DNA of 13,216 nt from RGIG1828 sp045536915 (GTDB lineage: Bacteria; Bacillota; Clostridia; UMGS1810), in assembly GCA_045536915.1 (NCBI GenBank), contig JAZSOL010000040.1, forward strand, positions 1 through 13,216, in the 5' to 3' direction. The translations under genes were made by a program, and so were the position numbers. The notes beneath the pieces are model-generated. The model worked only from the letters and a program-made list of their open reading frames with translations, ran no database searches and was not told where the DNA came from. Below, piece by piece: positions 1 through 7,061 of the stretch; positions within the stretch are counted from its first letter, which is position 1, and each line of letters opens with the position of its first letter.

Positions 1-21
1 AGTTTAGGCGGGGTGCAGGGT

Positions 22-80
22 GCCCTTTTCAAAGGGCAGCTCTGCCAGGTGGCTTACCGCAGTAAGCAGGGCAGAGCCCT
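22..80 (+). repeat. Nested and competing hairpins upstream of the relaxase gene
   Basis: Three inverted repeats lie close together. GCCCTTT (22-28) pairs perfectly with AAAGGGC (31-37). GCTTAC (52-57) pairs perfectly with GTAAGC (62-67) around a CGCA loop. An outer stem joins AGGG...CTCTGCC (33-46, with three extra bases) to GGCAGAGCCCT (70-80). The first stem and the outer stem share bases 33-37, so they cannot form together. They may be part of the mobilization origin region or a leader controlling the relaxase gene; the sequence does not decide which. The element continues left of the window. Confidence 0.4.
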
Positions 81-100
81 GTATCCCCCTCGGAGAGCCC

Positions 101-165
101 ACTGACATCTTTCGGATAACCGAAAGTGTCATAGTGGGTTACGCACTTTGAAAAAGCTGCGTAAC
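101..165 (+). other. Candidate oriT (origin of transfer) for the MobV relaxase
   Basis: Two adjacent hairpins sit directly upstream of the relaxase gene, where MobV-type origins usually lie. The first pairs GACATCTTTCGG (104-115) with CCGAAAGTGTC (120-130), with one bulged T and an ATAA loop; ACT/AGT outside can extend it. The second pairs GTTACGCA (138-145) with TGCGTAAC (158-165) perfectly, and an inner CTTT/AAAG stem (146-149, 153-156) tightens it. MobV relaxases are known to act on inverted repeats next to their own gene. The exact nick site cannot be assigned by eye, and no consensus was checked. Confidence 0.45.
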
Positions 166-199
166 GAAAAACGATGATTCGACGAAGGGAGTGCTTGCC

Positions 200-1435
200 A
201 TGAGCGTAAACTTCAGTGTGGTAAGGGTCGAAAAAAGAACACGCGAAAGCGTTGAAAAATTTGAACGCCACATTGAAAGAAAAAATGAAAACTATTCGAA
301 TATGAACGTGGATCTTTCGCAGACAGAAAACAACATATATTTCAAATCCTGCGATGTGACCTATACCGAAAAACTTGATGAAATGATAAAAGAAGGTAAA
401 GCATCGTTATGGAATATCAAAAAAGATTCTCCGATTTTCAATGAGCTTGTCTTCGATGTAAATACACAGTATTTTTACCAGAACGGCGGTTATGAATTCG
501 CAAAGAAATTCTATGAAGAAGCTTTCCATTTTGCGGAAGAACTTTACGGAAGCGAATATATTCTTTCCGCGGTTATGCATGCCGACGAGGTAAACCTCGG
601 TCTTTCCGATGAATTTAACACCTACTATCATTATCACATGCACGTTATAGCTCTGCCGGTTGTGGAAAAGGAAGTGCGTTGGACAAAACGGTGCAAAGAT
701 AAATCCCTGGTGGGCAAAGTCAAAAGAATAGAAATGCAGGTAAGCCATTCAAAGAAATGGTATTCCGAAAAAGTTACTGATGAAAACGGTAATATGTATT
801 ACAACTATTCCTATTCCGTTTTGCAGGACAAGTTTTGGGAATATATGCAGAACAAAGGATTCCGAAACTTTGAACGCGGCGAAAAAGGAAGCACGGCGGA
901 ACATCTTTCATCTCTGCAATATCAAATCGAAAAGGATAAGCGCAGACTTCTTGAAGCAGAATACGAAGCGCAGAAAGCGGAAAAAGCTCTTGCCGAAATC
1001 AAACCTATACAAATAGAAACGGAGAAAATTGATGAAATCGGAAAGAAAAATATCCTCGGCAAAATCCAAATGTCCGCCGAGGATTATGAAAAGCTTACCA
1101 CTCTTGCAAAAGAAGGTATTGCGAATCGGTATGAAATCGCGAAGCAAAAATCTGTTATTGAACAGAAAAACGATAAGATTTCATTCCTGGAGGACGAACT
1201 TAACGAGCTGAAAAAGAAATGCAAACCGTTCCTTGAAGCTTTGAAAATCGCACCGAAGAAAGTAATGAAATTTATCGAAGAAATCATAAAACCGCCGGAA
1301 AAGGCTGTTCAAAAAGCTGAGGAGGATAAACCTTCCCAATGGGAAATAACCATCGGATCGAAGAAAATACCTCAGCCGGAGGTTAAACATGAACAGCCTA
1401 AACGAAACAAAAAGAAAGGAGATTATGAAAGATGA
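200..1435 (+). CDS. mobV: MobV-family relaxase (plasmid recombination/mobilization protein, Mob/Pre)
   Basis: This is a relaxase expected to nick DNA at a nearby oriT and pilot the strand during mobilization. The N-terminal part has the MobV landmarks: an H-x2-R motif at residues 24-27, followed by N31-Y32-S33, which matches the region holding the nucleophilic His of MobM; HADE at 127-130; and HYHMH at 144-148. The spacing between HADE and HMH is longer than in MobM, as in the clostridial subfamily that also carries 'VSHSKKW' (181-187) and 'ERGEKGST'. From about residue 235 it becomes a Lys/Glu-rich coiled coil with a basic tail. The ATG at 200 is preferred over the upstream GTG at 191 because AAGGGAG (185-191) lies 8 bases before it. 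The stop overlaps the start of tnpV. At 411 residues it appears intact. The family call is firm; whether it is still active is unknown. Confidence 0.9.
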   Translation: MSVNFSVVRVEKRTRESVEKFERHIERKNENYSNMNVDLSQTENNIYFKSCDVTYTEKLDEMIKEGKASLWNIKKDSPIFNELVFDVNTQYFYQNGGYEFAKKFYEEAFHFAEELYGSEYILSAVMHADEVNLGLSDEFNTYYHYHMHVIALPVVEKEVRWTKRCKDKSLVGKVKRIEMQVSHSKKWYSEKVTDENGNMYYNYSYSVLQDKFWEYMQNKGFRNFERGEKGSTAEHLSSLQYQIEKDKRRLLEAEYEAQKAEKALAEIKPIQIETEKIDEIGKKNILGKIQMSAEDYEKLTTLAKEGIANRYEIAKQKSVIEQKNDKISFLEDELNELKKKCKPFLEALKIAPKKVMKFIEEIIKPPEKAVQKAEEDKPSQWEITIGSKKIPQPEVKHEQPKRNKKKGDYER

Positions 1436-1803
1436 AAGAGCATTATATAAATGAGAAAACCGGGATAAGCTATACGCTTTGGGGAGATTATTATCTCCCC
1501 GACCTTTTACCCGCTGAAGAAGAACATGAAATCGGAATATGGGGTCAACGTTATCTGCGTTTCATTAAAAAGCACCGCAAAGTTCTATATACAAATCTTC
1601 TCACAACCGGCGTGCTCAACAAGCACCTCGCAGAGGTTGACACCCGTGCTCAAACAATGCTCGACGATTTAATAAAGAAATTTGCTGAGCCAGAAGGCGT
1701 AAATGAGATGCTCAAAGAGCAAAATCAAATGGAATGGGTCGGAAGAATGAATAACATACGGAACAGGGCGGAAGAAATTGTTTATAACGAAATCTTCAAT
1801 TAA
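1432..1803 (+). CDS. tnpV: TnpV family transposon-encoded protein
   Basis: This 123-residue protein resembles the TnpV family found in Tn4451-like and other clostridial mobilizable elements. The match is by recognition of the family pattern: a 'GDYYLPDL' start (18-25), 'YLRFIKKHRKVLYTNLL' (41-57), 'HLAEVD' (65-70), 'EGVNEMLK' (88-95), and a C-terminal 'MEWVGRMNNIRNRAEEIV' helix (100-117). Its biochemical function is not established in the family. The start overlaps the relaxase stop as ATGA (1432-1435), with AAAGGAG at 1415-1421, so translation is probably coupled. It is the last gene of the mobile fragment; no recombinase is visible in the window. Confidence 0.85.
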   Translation: MKEHYINEKTGISYTLWGDYYLPDLLPAEEEHEIGIWGQRYLRFIKKHRKVLYTNLLTTGVLNKHLAEVDTRAQTMLDDLIKKFAEPEGVNEMLKEQNQMEWVGRMNNIRNRAEEIVYNEIFN

Positions 1804-2002
1804 AATAATACTTGTCTTAATTATTGTTCAACAACATTATTATTTGTATCCTTTTCAAAATAAATGGTTTATAAGTCATTTTGCAAATTAACATTTTCAA
1901 TACGAGATATAATGATGTATCAACCAAAATGGCATGAGCATTAGGTTTTTGAGAGGCAATCAAGCCTTAATACAACATTTTTACAACAACTTAAGATTAT
2001 TC
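1804..2002. other. AT-rich intergenic stretch after tnpV
   Basis: I see no gene here. There is a TATAAT at 1908-1913 reading rightward, but no well-spaced -35 (TTGCAA at 1881-1886 is 21 bases away). An ATGATG at 1912-1917 opens only a ten-codon frame without a ribosome binding site. If the TATAAT were a real -10, a transcript of about 130 nt would end at the terminator at 2003-2051. The right boundary of the mobile element probably lies in this stretch, but I find no terminal repeat to mark it. Confidence 0.4.
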
Positions 2003-2051
2003 AAAAAAAGAGCCATTGGACTTTTGTTTCGAATCCAATGGCTCTTTTTTT
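2003..2051. terminator. Bidirectional intrinsic terminator between convergent operons
   Basis: An 18-bp perfect inverted repeat pairs 2003-2020 (A7 followed by GAGCCATTGGA) with 2034-2051 (TCCAATGGCTC followed by T7) around a 13-base loop. The A-tract and T-tract give a U-run on either strand, so it can stop tnpV transcription from the left and the long transporter operon from the right. Confidence 0.92.
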
Positions 2052-2105
2052 GTTAATTAACCGTAATATAAAAGTCGCGCAATACTTGTCCATCATGTTT
2101 TGCTG

Positions 2106-3683
2106 CTATCTGGAGTTTCTTAATTTTTCTTCATCCAGATAATTAAGGTTTCCGGAAAGTTCAACAAGTTCCGTTTGCAGGCAGAAAACATTGACGGCGG
2201 TTGTAACAAATTCGAGTATTACGTTCAAAGCGATTACAACGGCAACCGCCTCCGCAGGAATGCCCAGCTGCGTAAACAGGATTGTATAACATGTAAGGGC
2301 CGCTCCGGGTACCGGAGGCGCTGCAATTGCCAGCACGACGCTGATTATAAATACCGTGAGCATCCAGATCGGAGTAATTGATACGCCGTAGTTTTCGGCC
2401 ATACCGAAAGCGGTGCATAGAAACAGCACAACTGCTCCGGGCATAAACACAACCTGGCCGAGAGGAACACCTATATTGATAATCTTCTTATCAATGCCAA
2501 GCTTTTTTTCGCAGCAAGCCACGTTTGTCTGATATGCCGCAACCGAGGAAGCAGTCGTAAGACAAATAATGAAAGTCGGAATCATTTTTCTCAGAAGGTT
2601 GAAAGGGCCAGCCTTTTTTCTCACGGATACGGCAAAAAGATATATTGCCATCAATATAGCATCCGCAAGAAGCATGACCAAAATCAGCTTGTATGCTTTG
2701 ATTACCGAGGAAAAATTGTTACCCGCAATCATATTAAGAACGCTTCCGAACACAAAAAACGGAATAAACGAACTTACCGCACCCATAATCAGCTGCATAA
2801 CCGAGTTTGTCTGTTCAATAAAGCTTGTAACAACGGGTATGCGGTGCCCGAGAACCAACATCGCAAGGCCAAAAATAATGGCGATAAAGATAATCTGCAA
2901 AGAGTTTCCTTCAATAAACGGAGCTATAAGATTTCCGGGAACGATATCAAGTATCATCTGATAGAGGTCGGAAAAAGCAAAGGCGGTTTCGCCCGTTGAC
3001 GAGAGCTTAAAAAACACCGCACAAAATGCTGTTCCGACAGCACCGGTAATAACCGAAATCACCAGAAACCGAATAATCATCTTTTTTCCGATTTTTCCGA
3101 AGGTGGTCATATCTCCGATGCCGACAATTCCCCACACGACAGAAAGAAAAATAATCGGCCCCGAAATTGCGGAAAGCAAACCCATAAAGGTGTTAAATAT
3201 TGGGGTAATGACATCTTCGGTAATAAAATTTGATACGCTTTGAGGAAGAAGATAGCAAATCCCACCAAGCGCAAACGCCGCCAATATTGCAATACCAAGC
3301 TGTAATATTTGCGAAAGTTTCTTTTTCTTTGCAACAAACGAAACAATGTTTTTTCCGTTTTTATATCTCCATACGGGAGCAAGGCCGATTCCGGAAAGCA
3401 GACTGTGCAGCATTGTTGCTTCTCCGTTTTCGTTTTCAGAAAACGGATCAAAACTTTCGCCGGCAATAGAAAGTTCTATCACAAGCGAGCGAAGCCGCTT
3501 TGATGTGACCAGAGTAAAAGATTTGCTTTCATCAAAGCGGTCAAGATATTTCAGCAACACTTCCTCAATTGAAAGACGAATGCGCTGAACATCTTTTGAA
3601 TCCACCTTGTTGTTTGAAAGAAAAGCAACAACAGCTTCGCTTGCCGCATCAATATTTGTATAATTCAGGTCATATTTAGACAT
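2106..3683 (-). CDS. DAACS-family carrier with an N-terminal degenerate RsbW-like domain
   Basis: Residues from about 122 to 505 form a polytopic domain of the dicarboxylate/amino acid:cation symporter family (SDF). The landmarks are an HP1-like 'TTASSVAAYQ' (376-385), 'KLGIDKKI..GVPLGQ' (394-410), a Pro-rich HP2-like 'APPVPGAA' (455-462), and a last helix with 'TTAVNV' (494-499). The first ~120 residues are not part of that family. They resemble an anti-sigma kinase ATPase: 'LSIEEVLLKYL' (37-47) is N-box-like and 'AGESFDPF' (74-81) is G1-like. The N-box Asn is Lys45 and the G1 Asp is Ile73, so ATP binding is unlikely. In the carrier, the usual NMDGT is FMPGA (413-417). By alignment from memory with GltPh, D394/R397/D405 are E491/T494/L502. 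The substrate is probably not a classical acidic amino acid, and cation coupling is uncertain. It is the last gene of the operon, 25 bp after the ABC ATPase, with an AAAGGAAAG ribosome binding site. Confidence 0.85.
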   Translation of the reverse strand: MSKYDLNYTNIDAASEAVVAFLSNNKVDSKDVQRIRLSIEEVLLKYLDRFDESKSFTLVTSKRLRSLVIELSIAGESFDPFSENENGEATMLHSLLSGIGLAPVWRYKNGKNIVSFVAKKKKLSQILQLGIAILAAFALGGICYLLPQSVSNFITEDVITPIFNTFMGLLSAISGPIIFLSVVWGIVGIGDMTTFGKIGKKMIIRFLVISVITGAVGTAFCAVFFKLSSTGETAFAFSDLYQMILDIVPGNLIAPFIEGNSLQIIFIAIIFGLAMLVLGHRIPVVTSFIEQTNSVMQLIMGAVSSFIPFFVFGSVLNMIAGNNFSSVIKAYKLILVMLLADAILMAIYLFAVSVRKKAGPFNLLRKMIPTFIICLTTASSVAAYQTNVACCEKKLGIDKKIINIGVPLGQVVFMPGAVVLFLCTAFGMAENYGVSITPIWMLTVFIISVVLAIAAPPVPGAALTCYTILFTQLGIPAEAVAVVIALNVILEFVTTAVNVFCLQTELVELSGNLNYLDEEKLRNSR

Positions 3684-3708
3684 AAGATTTTCTTTCCTTT
3701 TCTATGCC

Positions 3709-4800
3709 TTACTTGATTTTTGCAACAACAAGGTTGGTGAATTCTTCCTCATCAATTTCACTGTACTCAATGCTTTGCGCCGCATTTTCGGCAAGTTTGA
3801 GCGAGAGTATATTGTCGGAATCCTTCGGGTCAAAACTTTTTCCGCTGTATTTAATCTGCATCATTACAGTTTCATCATCCTGTGAATATTCAAGGGTTAT
3901 GTTCAGTTTAAAATCACGCGGCAGCTCCGGAAGAATTATCTGTACGCAAAGTTCTTCAAAAAATGCCTGCGCACGATAAATGGATTTCTGCGAAATTTGA
4001 TTTCTTCTTCCAAACTCTTCAAGACCTGTGTTGAAACCGATGAAGTCGAAATCTTTTGAAGTGATAAGACTTTCAAAGACCTTTATATGCTTGATAAAGC
4101 GTATGGTTTTTTCTTTTTGAGGGTTATCAAAAATCTGTTCGGGAGTGCCGTCTTCATAAACGCCGCCCTCGTCCATATAGAACACGCGGTTGGCAACCTC
4201 TCGGGCAAAGCGCATTTCGTGAGTGACTATCATCATTGTAAGTCCCTGCCTTGCAAGGTCGCGGATTACCGCCTGTACTTCTCCGACCATTGTCGGGTCA
4301 AGAGCCGAGGTCGGTTCATCAAGCAGAATAATTTCCGGTTCCATCGCCAAAGTTCTTGCAATGGCCACACGCTGCTTCTGCCCTCCGGAAAGTTCATCCG
4401 GATAGTTAAAGGCTTTATCGGCAAGACCGACAGTACGAAGAAGTTTCATTCCGTCGTCATAAGCCTGCTGCTTCGGTTTTTTCAAAAGATCCATCGGCGC
4501 AGCCATAAGGTTTTCGATGATGTTCATGTGATTAAAAAGATTGAAAGATTGAAACACCATTCCCATTTTCTGTCTTATCTTATTAATATTACACTTTTTA
4601 TCCGTGATACACTGGTCATCCACCCAAATTTCACCCGAAGTCGGTGTTTCAAGCATATTGATGCAGCGTATAAGCGTGGATTTACCCGTACCGGAAGGGC
4701 CTATAATAGAAATAACGTCACCTTTATTGATTGTTACGTTAACATCCTTGAGCGGAGTTACGTTAGGATATTCTTTTCTTAAATGGCTTATGCGAATCAT
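3709..4800 (-). CDS. Polar amino acid ABC transporter ATPase with a C-terminal degenerate RsbW-like domain
   Basis: Residues 1-240 are a GlnQ/HisP-type ATPase that powers uptake through the neighbouring permease. Walker A GPSGTGKS is at 34-41, the Q-loop at Q84, the signature LSGGQ at 137-141, Walker B IILLDEP at 157-163, and the H-loop at H194, so the enzyme looks competent. GlnQ-type proteins normally end near residue 240; this one has about 120 more. The extension resembles an RsbW-like ATPase fold: 'FFEELCVQIIL' (280-290) aligns with the kinase N-box, and 'KYSGKSFDPK' (317-326) with the G1 loop. The N-box Asn is Gln287, the G1 Asp is Tyr318, and no G2 glycine cluster is present, so it is probably a binding module rather than a kinase. 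The start overlaps the permease stop as ATGA (4797-4800), with AAAGGGG upstream. The ATPase call is firm; the extension's identity is inferred by comparison with the operon's kinase. Confidence 0.93.
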   Translation of the reverse strand: MIRISHLRKEYPNVTPLKDVNVTINKGDVISIIGPSGTGKSTLIRCINMLETPTSGEIWVDDQCITDKKCNINKIRQKMGMVFQSFNLFNHMNIIENLMAAPMDLLKKPKQQAYDDGMKLLRTVGLADKAFNYPDELSGGQKQRVAIARTLAMEPEIILLDEPTSALDPTMVGEVQAVIRDLARQGLTMMIVTHEMRFAREVANRVFYMDEGGVYEDGTPEQIFDNPQKEKTIRFIKHIKVFESLITSKDFDFIGFNTGLEEFGRRNQISQKSIYRAQAFFEELCVQIILPELPRDFKLNITLEYSQDDETVMMQIKYSGKSFDPKDSDNILSLKLAENAAQSIEYSEIDEEEFTNLVVAKIK

Positions 4801-7061
4801 CTTACTACCCCTTTCAGAATGTTCTTATCTTTTCTTCTCTTGGGTTCAGTCTTATGTTTAAGAATTCCAAGAAGCTCCGCTATTCCCCATGTGACCATAA
4901 AATAGATCACCGCAACCGCAATCAGCGGGAAGAAAGCTTCGTATGTATTGCTTCTGATGATATCGCCCATTTTGGTAAGGTCGTTAACCGCAATATATCC
5001 CACAACCGAGGTTGCTTTGATAAGTCCGATTATTTCGGAGGAATATACTGGAACGAACATCTTCATTGCCTGCGGAAGAATAATGCGGAAGAAGGTTTGG
5101 TTTCTGCTGTATCCGAGGGCATAAGCAGCTTCGGTCTGTCCTTTGTCAACACCTTCCACTGTAAGTTCAAGCTGTCCGTAAACGAAGGAACCGAAGGTCA
5201 GAACAAAGCCTATAATGGCAACAACGATACCGCTGATGTCCGATTTTCCAAATACAACGTAGAACAGAAGCATCAATACGACAAGCGTGGGCGTTCCAGC
5301 AATAATTTTGGAATAGACCTTTGCAAAGATTTTTGCGATAACCGAAAGCGCCTTATATCTCGACCTTGCGGCAAGATAAAGAAGAAAACCGAGAACGGTT
5401 CCGCCGATTACGGCAAAGAAGCTTATCAGCAACGTGGTACCGATGCCTTCGAGGATGAGCTTCCAGCGTCCTTCGCGAACGAAGGTCTTTTCAAAACTCT
5501 CTCCGAGAGAAGCAAAGAAATTTTCAAATCCGCTTTTTTCAATGGTCGCCATAACAACGTCGGCTACCATATAAGGTTCGGAAAAGTTAACACTTTCTTT
5601 GCGTTCCGGCGTCATATAAAGACCGCCGCAGACAAGGTCATATCTTTCGCTTGCAAGTCCCGCAAGACCGGATGCAAAGGAAACATCTTCGATTTCAATG
5701 CTGTAATCATAGGTTTCACAGAACAGATACAGCACCTCAATTTCAAATCCCACCGGCTCGTTGTTATACATATAAACGAAAGGCTTTCTTGTTGTATCAA
5801 TGGAAACCTTTAACTTTTCGCCTTTGTTGTCGGCAAGTTCATCAAGCGGAACAGATACATTCGGCTCCGTTTCGCCGTACCATTTTTCAATCATCTCATC
5901 GATCTTGCCCTCGGCACGAAGCTTTGCAAGGAACTCGTTCATTTGTTCCTGAAGGGCGTAGCCGTCTTCGTTCTTCTGGAAACCGAACCCGATTTCAACC
6001 GAGTATGCCGGAACAGTCACACAGGAAAGTTCGGGGTTGGTGCGCTTGACCGAATTGAAATTGGGCTTATCGAGCATGGCTCCGTCGATTTTTCCAAGAT
6101 TGAGTGCGCCGAGCACATCGGCAAAGGTGTTGAATTCGCTTATGACAGCGTTCGGGAACTGCTCCCGGGAATAACCGCCGTAAAGCGAACCGGTTACAAC
6201 GCCGAGAGAGGCATTTTCGAAACGGGAAAGGTCATTCCCTTCATCTCCCTGAATCAGGAATATAACATCTTCCTTGTGATAAGGATCAGAAAAATCAACG
6301 CTTTCGGCTCGTTCTGCAGTAATGGTAAAGCCGGAACATCCTATATCGTAGTTGCCTTGGGAAACGCCCAGCAAAATAGCCTGAAAACTTACCGTAGTAA
6401 AATCAAGCCGATAGCCATATTCCTGAGCAAACATAGTCATAAAATCTATGTCATAACCCACAAGCTGTTCATTTTTCAGATAAGCAAACGGCTTGACTTC
6501 CGCACTGGTAACGACCTTCAGTGTTCCGTTTTCTCCGGTAAGAGTGTCTGGATCAAGATATTCCGTGGGTTCGGTATTGCCGAACCATTTGTCATGAAGC
6601 CGCTCATATTCGCCGTTTTCTGCTATTTTGGCAATGAAGTCGTTCATTTGTCCACGCAGCTGTGCATTGGCTCCTTTTTTAAATACCACTCCGTAATCAG
6701 CAGACTCGATAGGATCCTCAAGCCGACTGATATTCATGCCTTCCCAAAGCATACACGTATAATAAGATGCGTCGGTAGAACATATATCAATTTTTCCCTG
6801 GCTGAGTGCCAATACCATATCAGGAATGGTGTTGTATTCGGATATTTTGGCATTGGGGAAATATTCGGGCATAATTGCTGCCGAATATGTGCCCGTGGCC
6901 ACGCCCACCTTGGCATCCTGATAATCTTCATAAGTCAGCTTGTCGCCGCCATATGACGAATTCTCAGCTTTACTGTCTGCACATCCGGTCATACAAGCAA
7001 CCAGCATCAGCACCGCAAAAACAAGGCATAATATCTTTTTTGTCATTTTAAAATTTTGCAT
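4797..7061 (-). CDS. Substrate-binding/permease fusion protein of a polar amino acid ABC importer, with half-full-half binding lobes
   Basis: A lipoprotein-type signal opens the protein: a hydrophobic stretch at 10-22 and possible lipobox cysteines at 23 (LVAC) or 27 (MTGC). Residues about 43-165 match only the C-terminal half of an SBP_bac_3 domain (D97 at the amino-group-binding position, ending 'DKWFG'). Residues about 179-400 are a full domain, with R251 in 'TITAER' and D331 in 'AMLD'. Residues about 415-510 match only the N-terminal half (R487 in 'MTPER'). The permease follows from about 535 to 735, with the EAA loop at 644-666 (EAA...G...I.LP). The product is expected to capture an amino acid outside the membrane and pass it through a permease dimer driven by the next gene's ATPase. 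GGAGG eight bases before the ATG supports M1 rather than M6. The start directly follows the upstream stop. Confidence 0.93.
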   Translation of the reverse strand: MQNFKMTKKILCLVFAVLMLVACMTGCADSKAENSSYGGDKLTYEDYQDAKVGVATGTYSAAIMPEYFPNAKISEYNTIPDMVLALSQGKIDICSTDASYYTCMLWEGMNISRLEDPIESADYGVVFKKGANAQLRGQMNDFIAKIAENGEYERLHDKWFGNTEPTEYLDPDTLTGENGTLKVVTSAEVKPFAYLKNEQLVGYDIDFMTMFAQEYGYRLDFTTVSFQAILLGVSQGNYDIGCSGFTITAERAESVDFSDPYHKEDVIFLIQGDEGNDLSRFENASLGVVTGSLYGGYSREQFPNAVISEFNTFADVLGALNLGKIDGAMLDKPNFNSVKRTNPELSCVTVPAYSVEIGFGFQKNEDGYALQEQMNEFLAKLRAEGKIDEMIEKWYGETEPNVSVPLDELADNKGEKLKVSIDTTRKPFVYMYNNEPVGFEIEVLYLFCETYDYSIEIEDVSFASGLAGLASERYDLVCGGLYMTPERKESVNFSEPYMVADVVMATIEKSGFENFFASLGESFEKTFVREGRWKLILEGIGTTLLISFFAVIGGTVLGFLLYLAARSRYKALSVIAKIFAKVYSKIIAGTPTLVVLMLLFYVVFGKSDISGIVVAIIGFVLTFGSFVYGQLELTVEGVDKGQTEAAYALGYSRNQTFFRIILPQAMKMFVPVYSSEIIGLIKATSVVGYIAVNDLTKMGDIIRSNTYEAFFPLIAVAVIYFMVTWGIAELLGILKHKTEPKRRKDKNILKGVVR

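Noticed and set aside
191..199. GTG start of the relaxase at 191
   Set aside because: The ribosome binding site overlaps it and is correctly spaced for the ATG at 200.
1912..1944. Ten-codon frame after a TATAAT in the tnpV intergenic region
   Set aside because: No ribosome binding site, no properly spaced -35, and the frame begins within the -10 itself.
4854..5813. A 319-codon open frame on the + strand
   Set aside because: Antisense to the permease region; composition is that of a shadow frame (rich in Cys, His, Asn and Arg) with no family landmarks.
5943..6956. A 337-codon open frame on the + strand
   Set aside because: It lies entirely antisense to the well-supported binding-protein/permease gene, has no ribosome binding site, and its translation shows no domain pattern.
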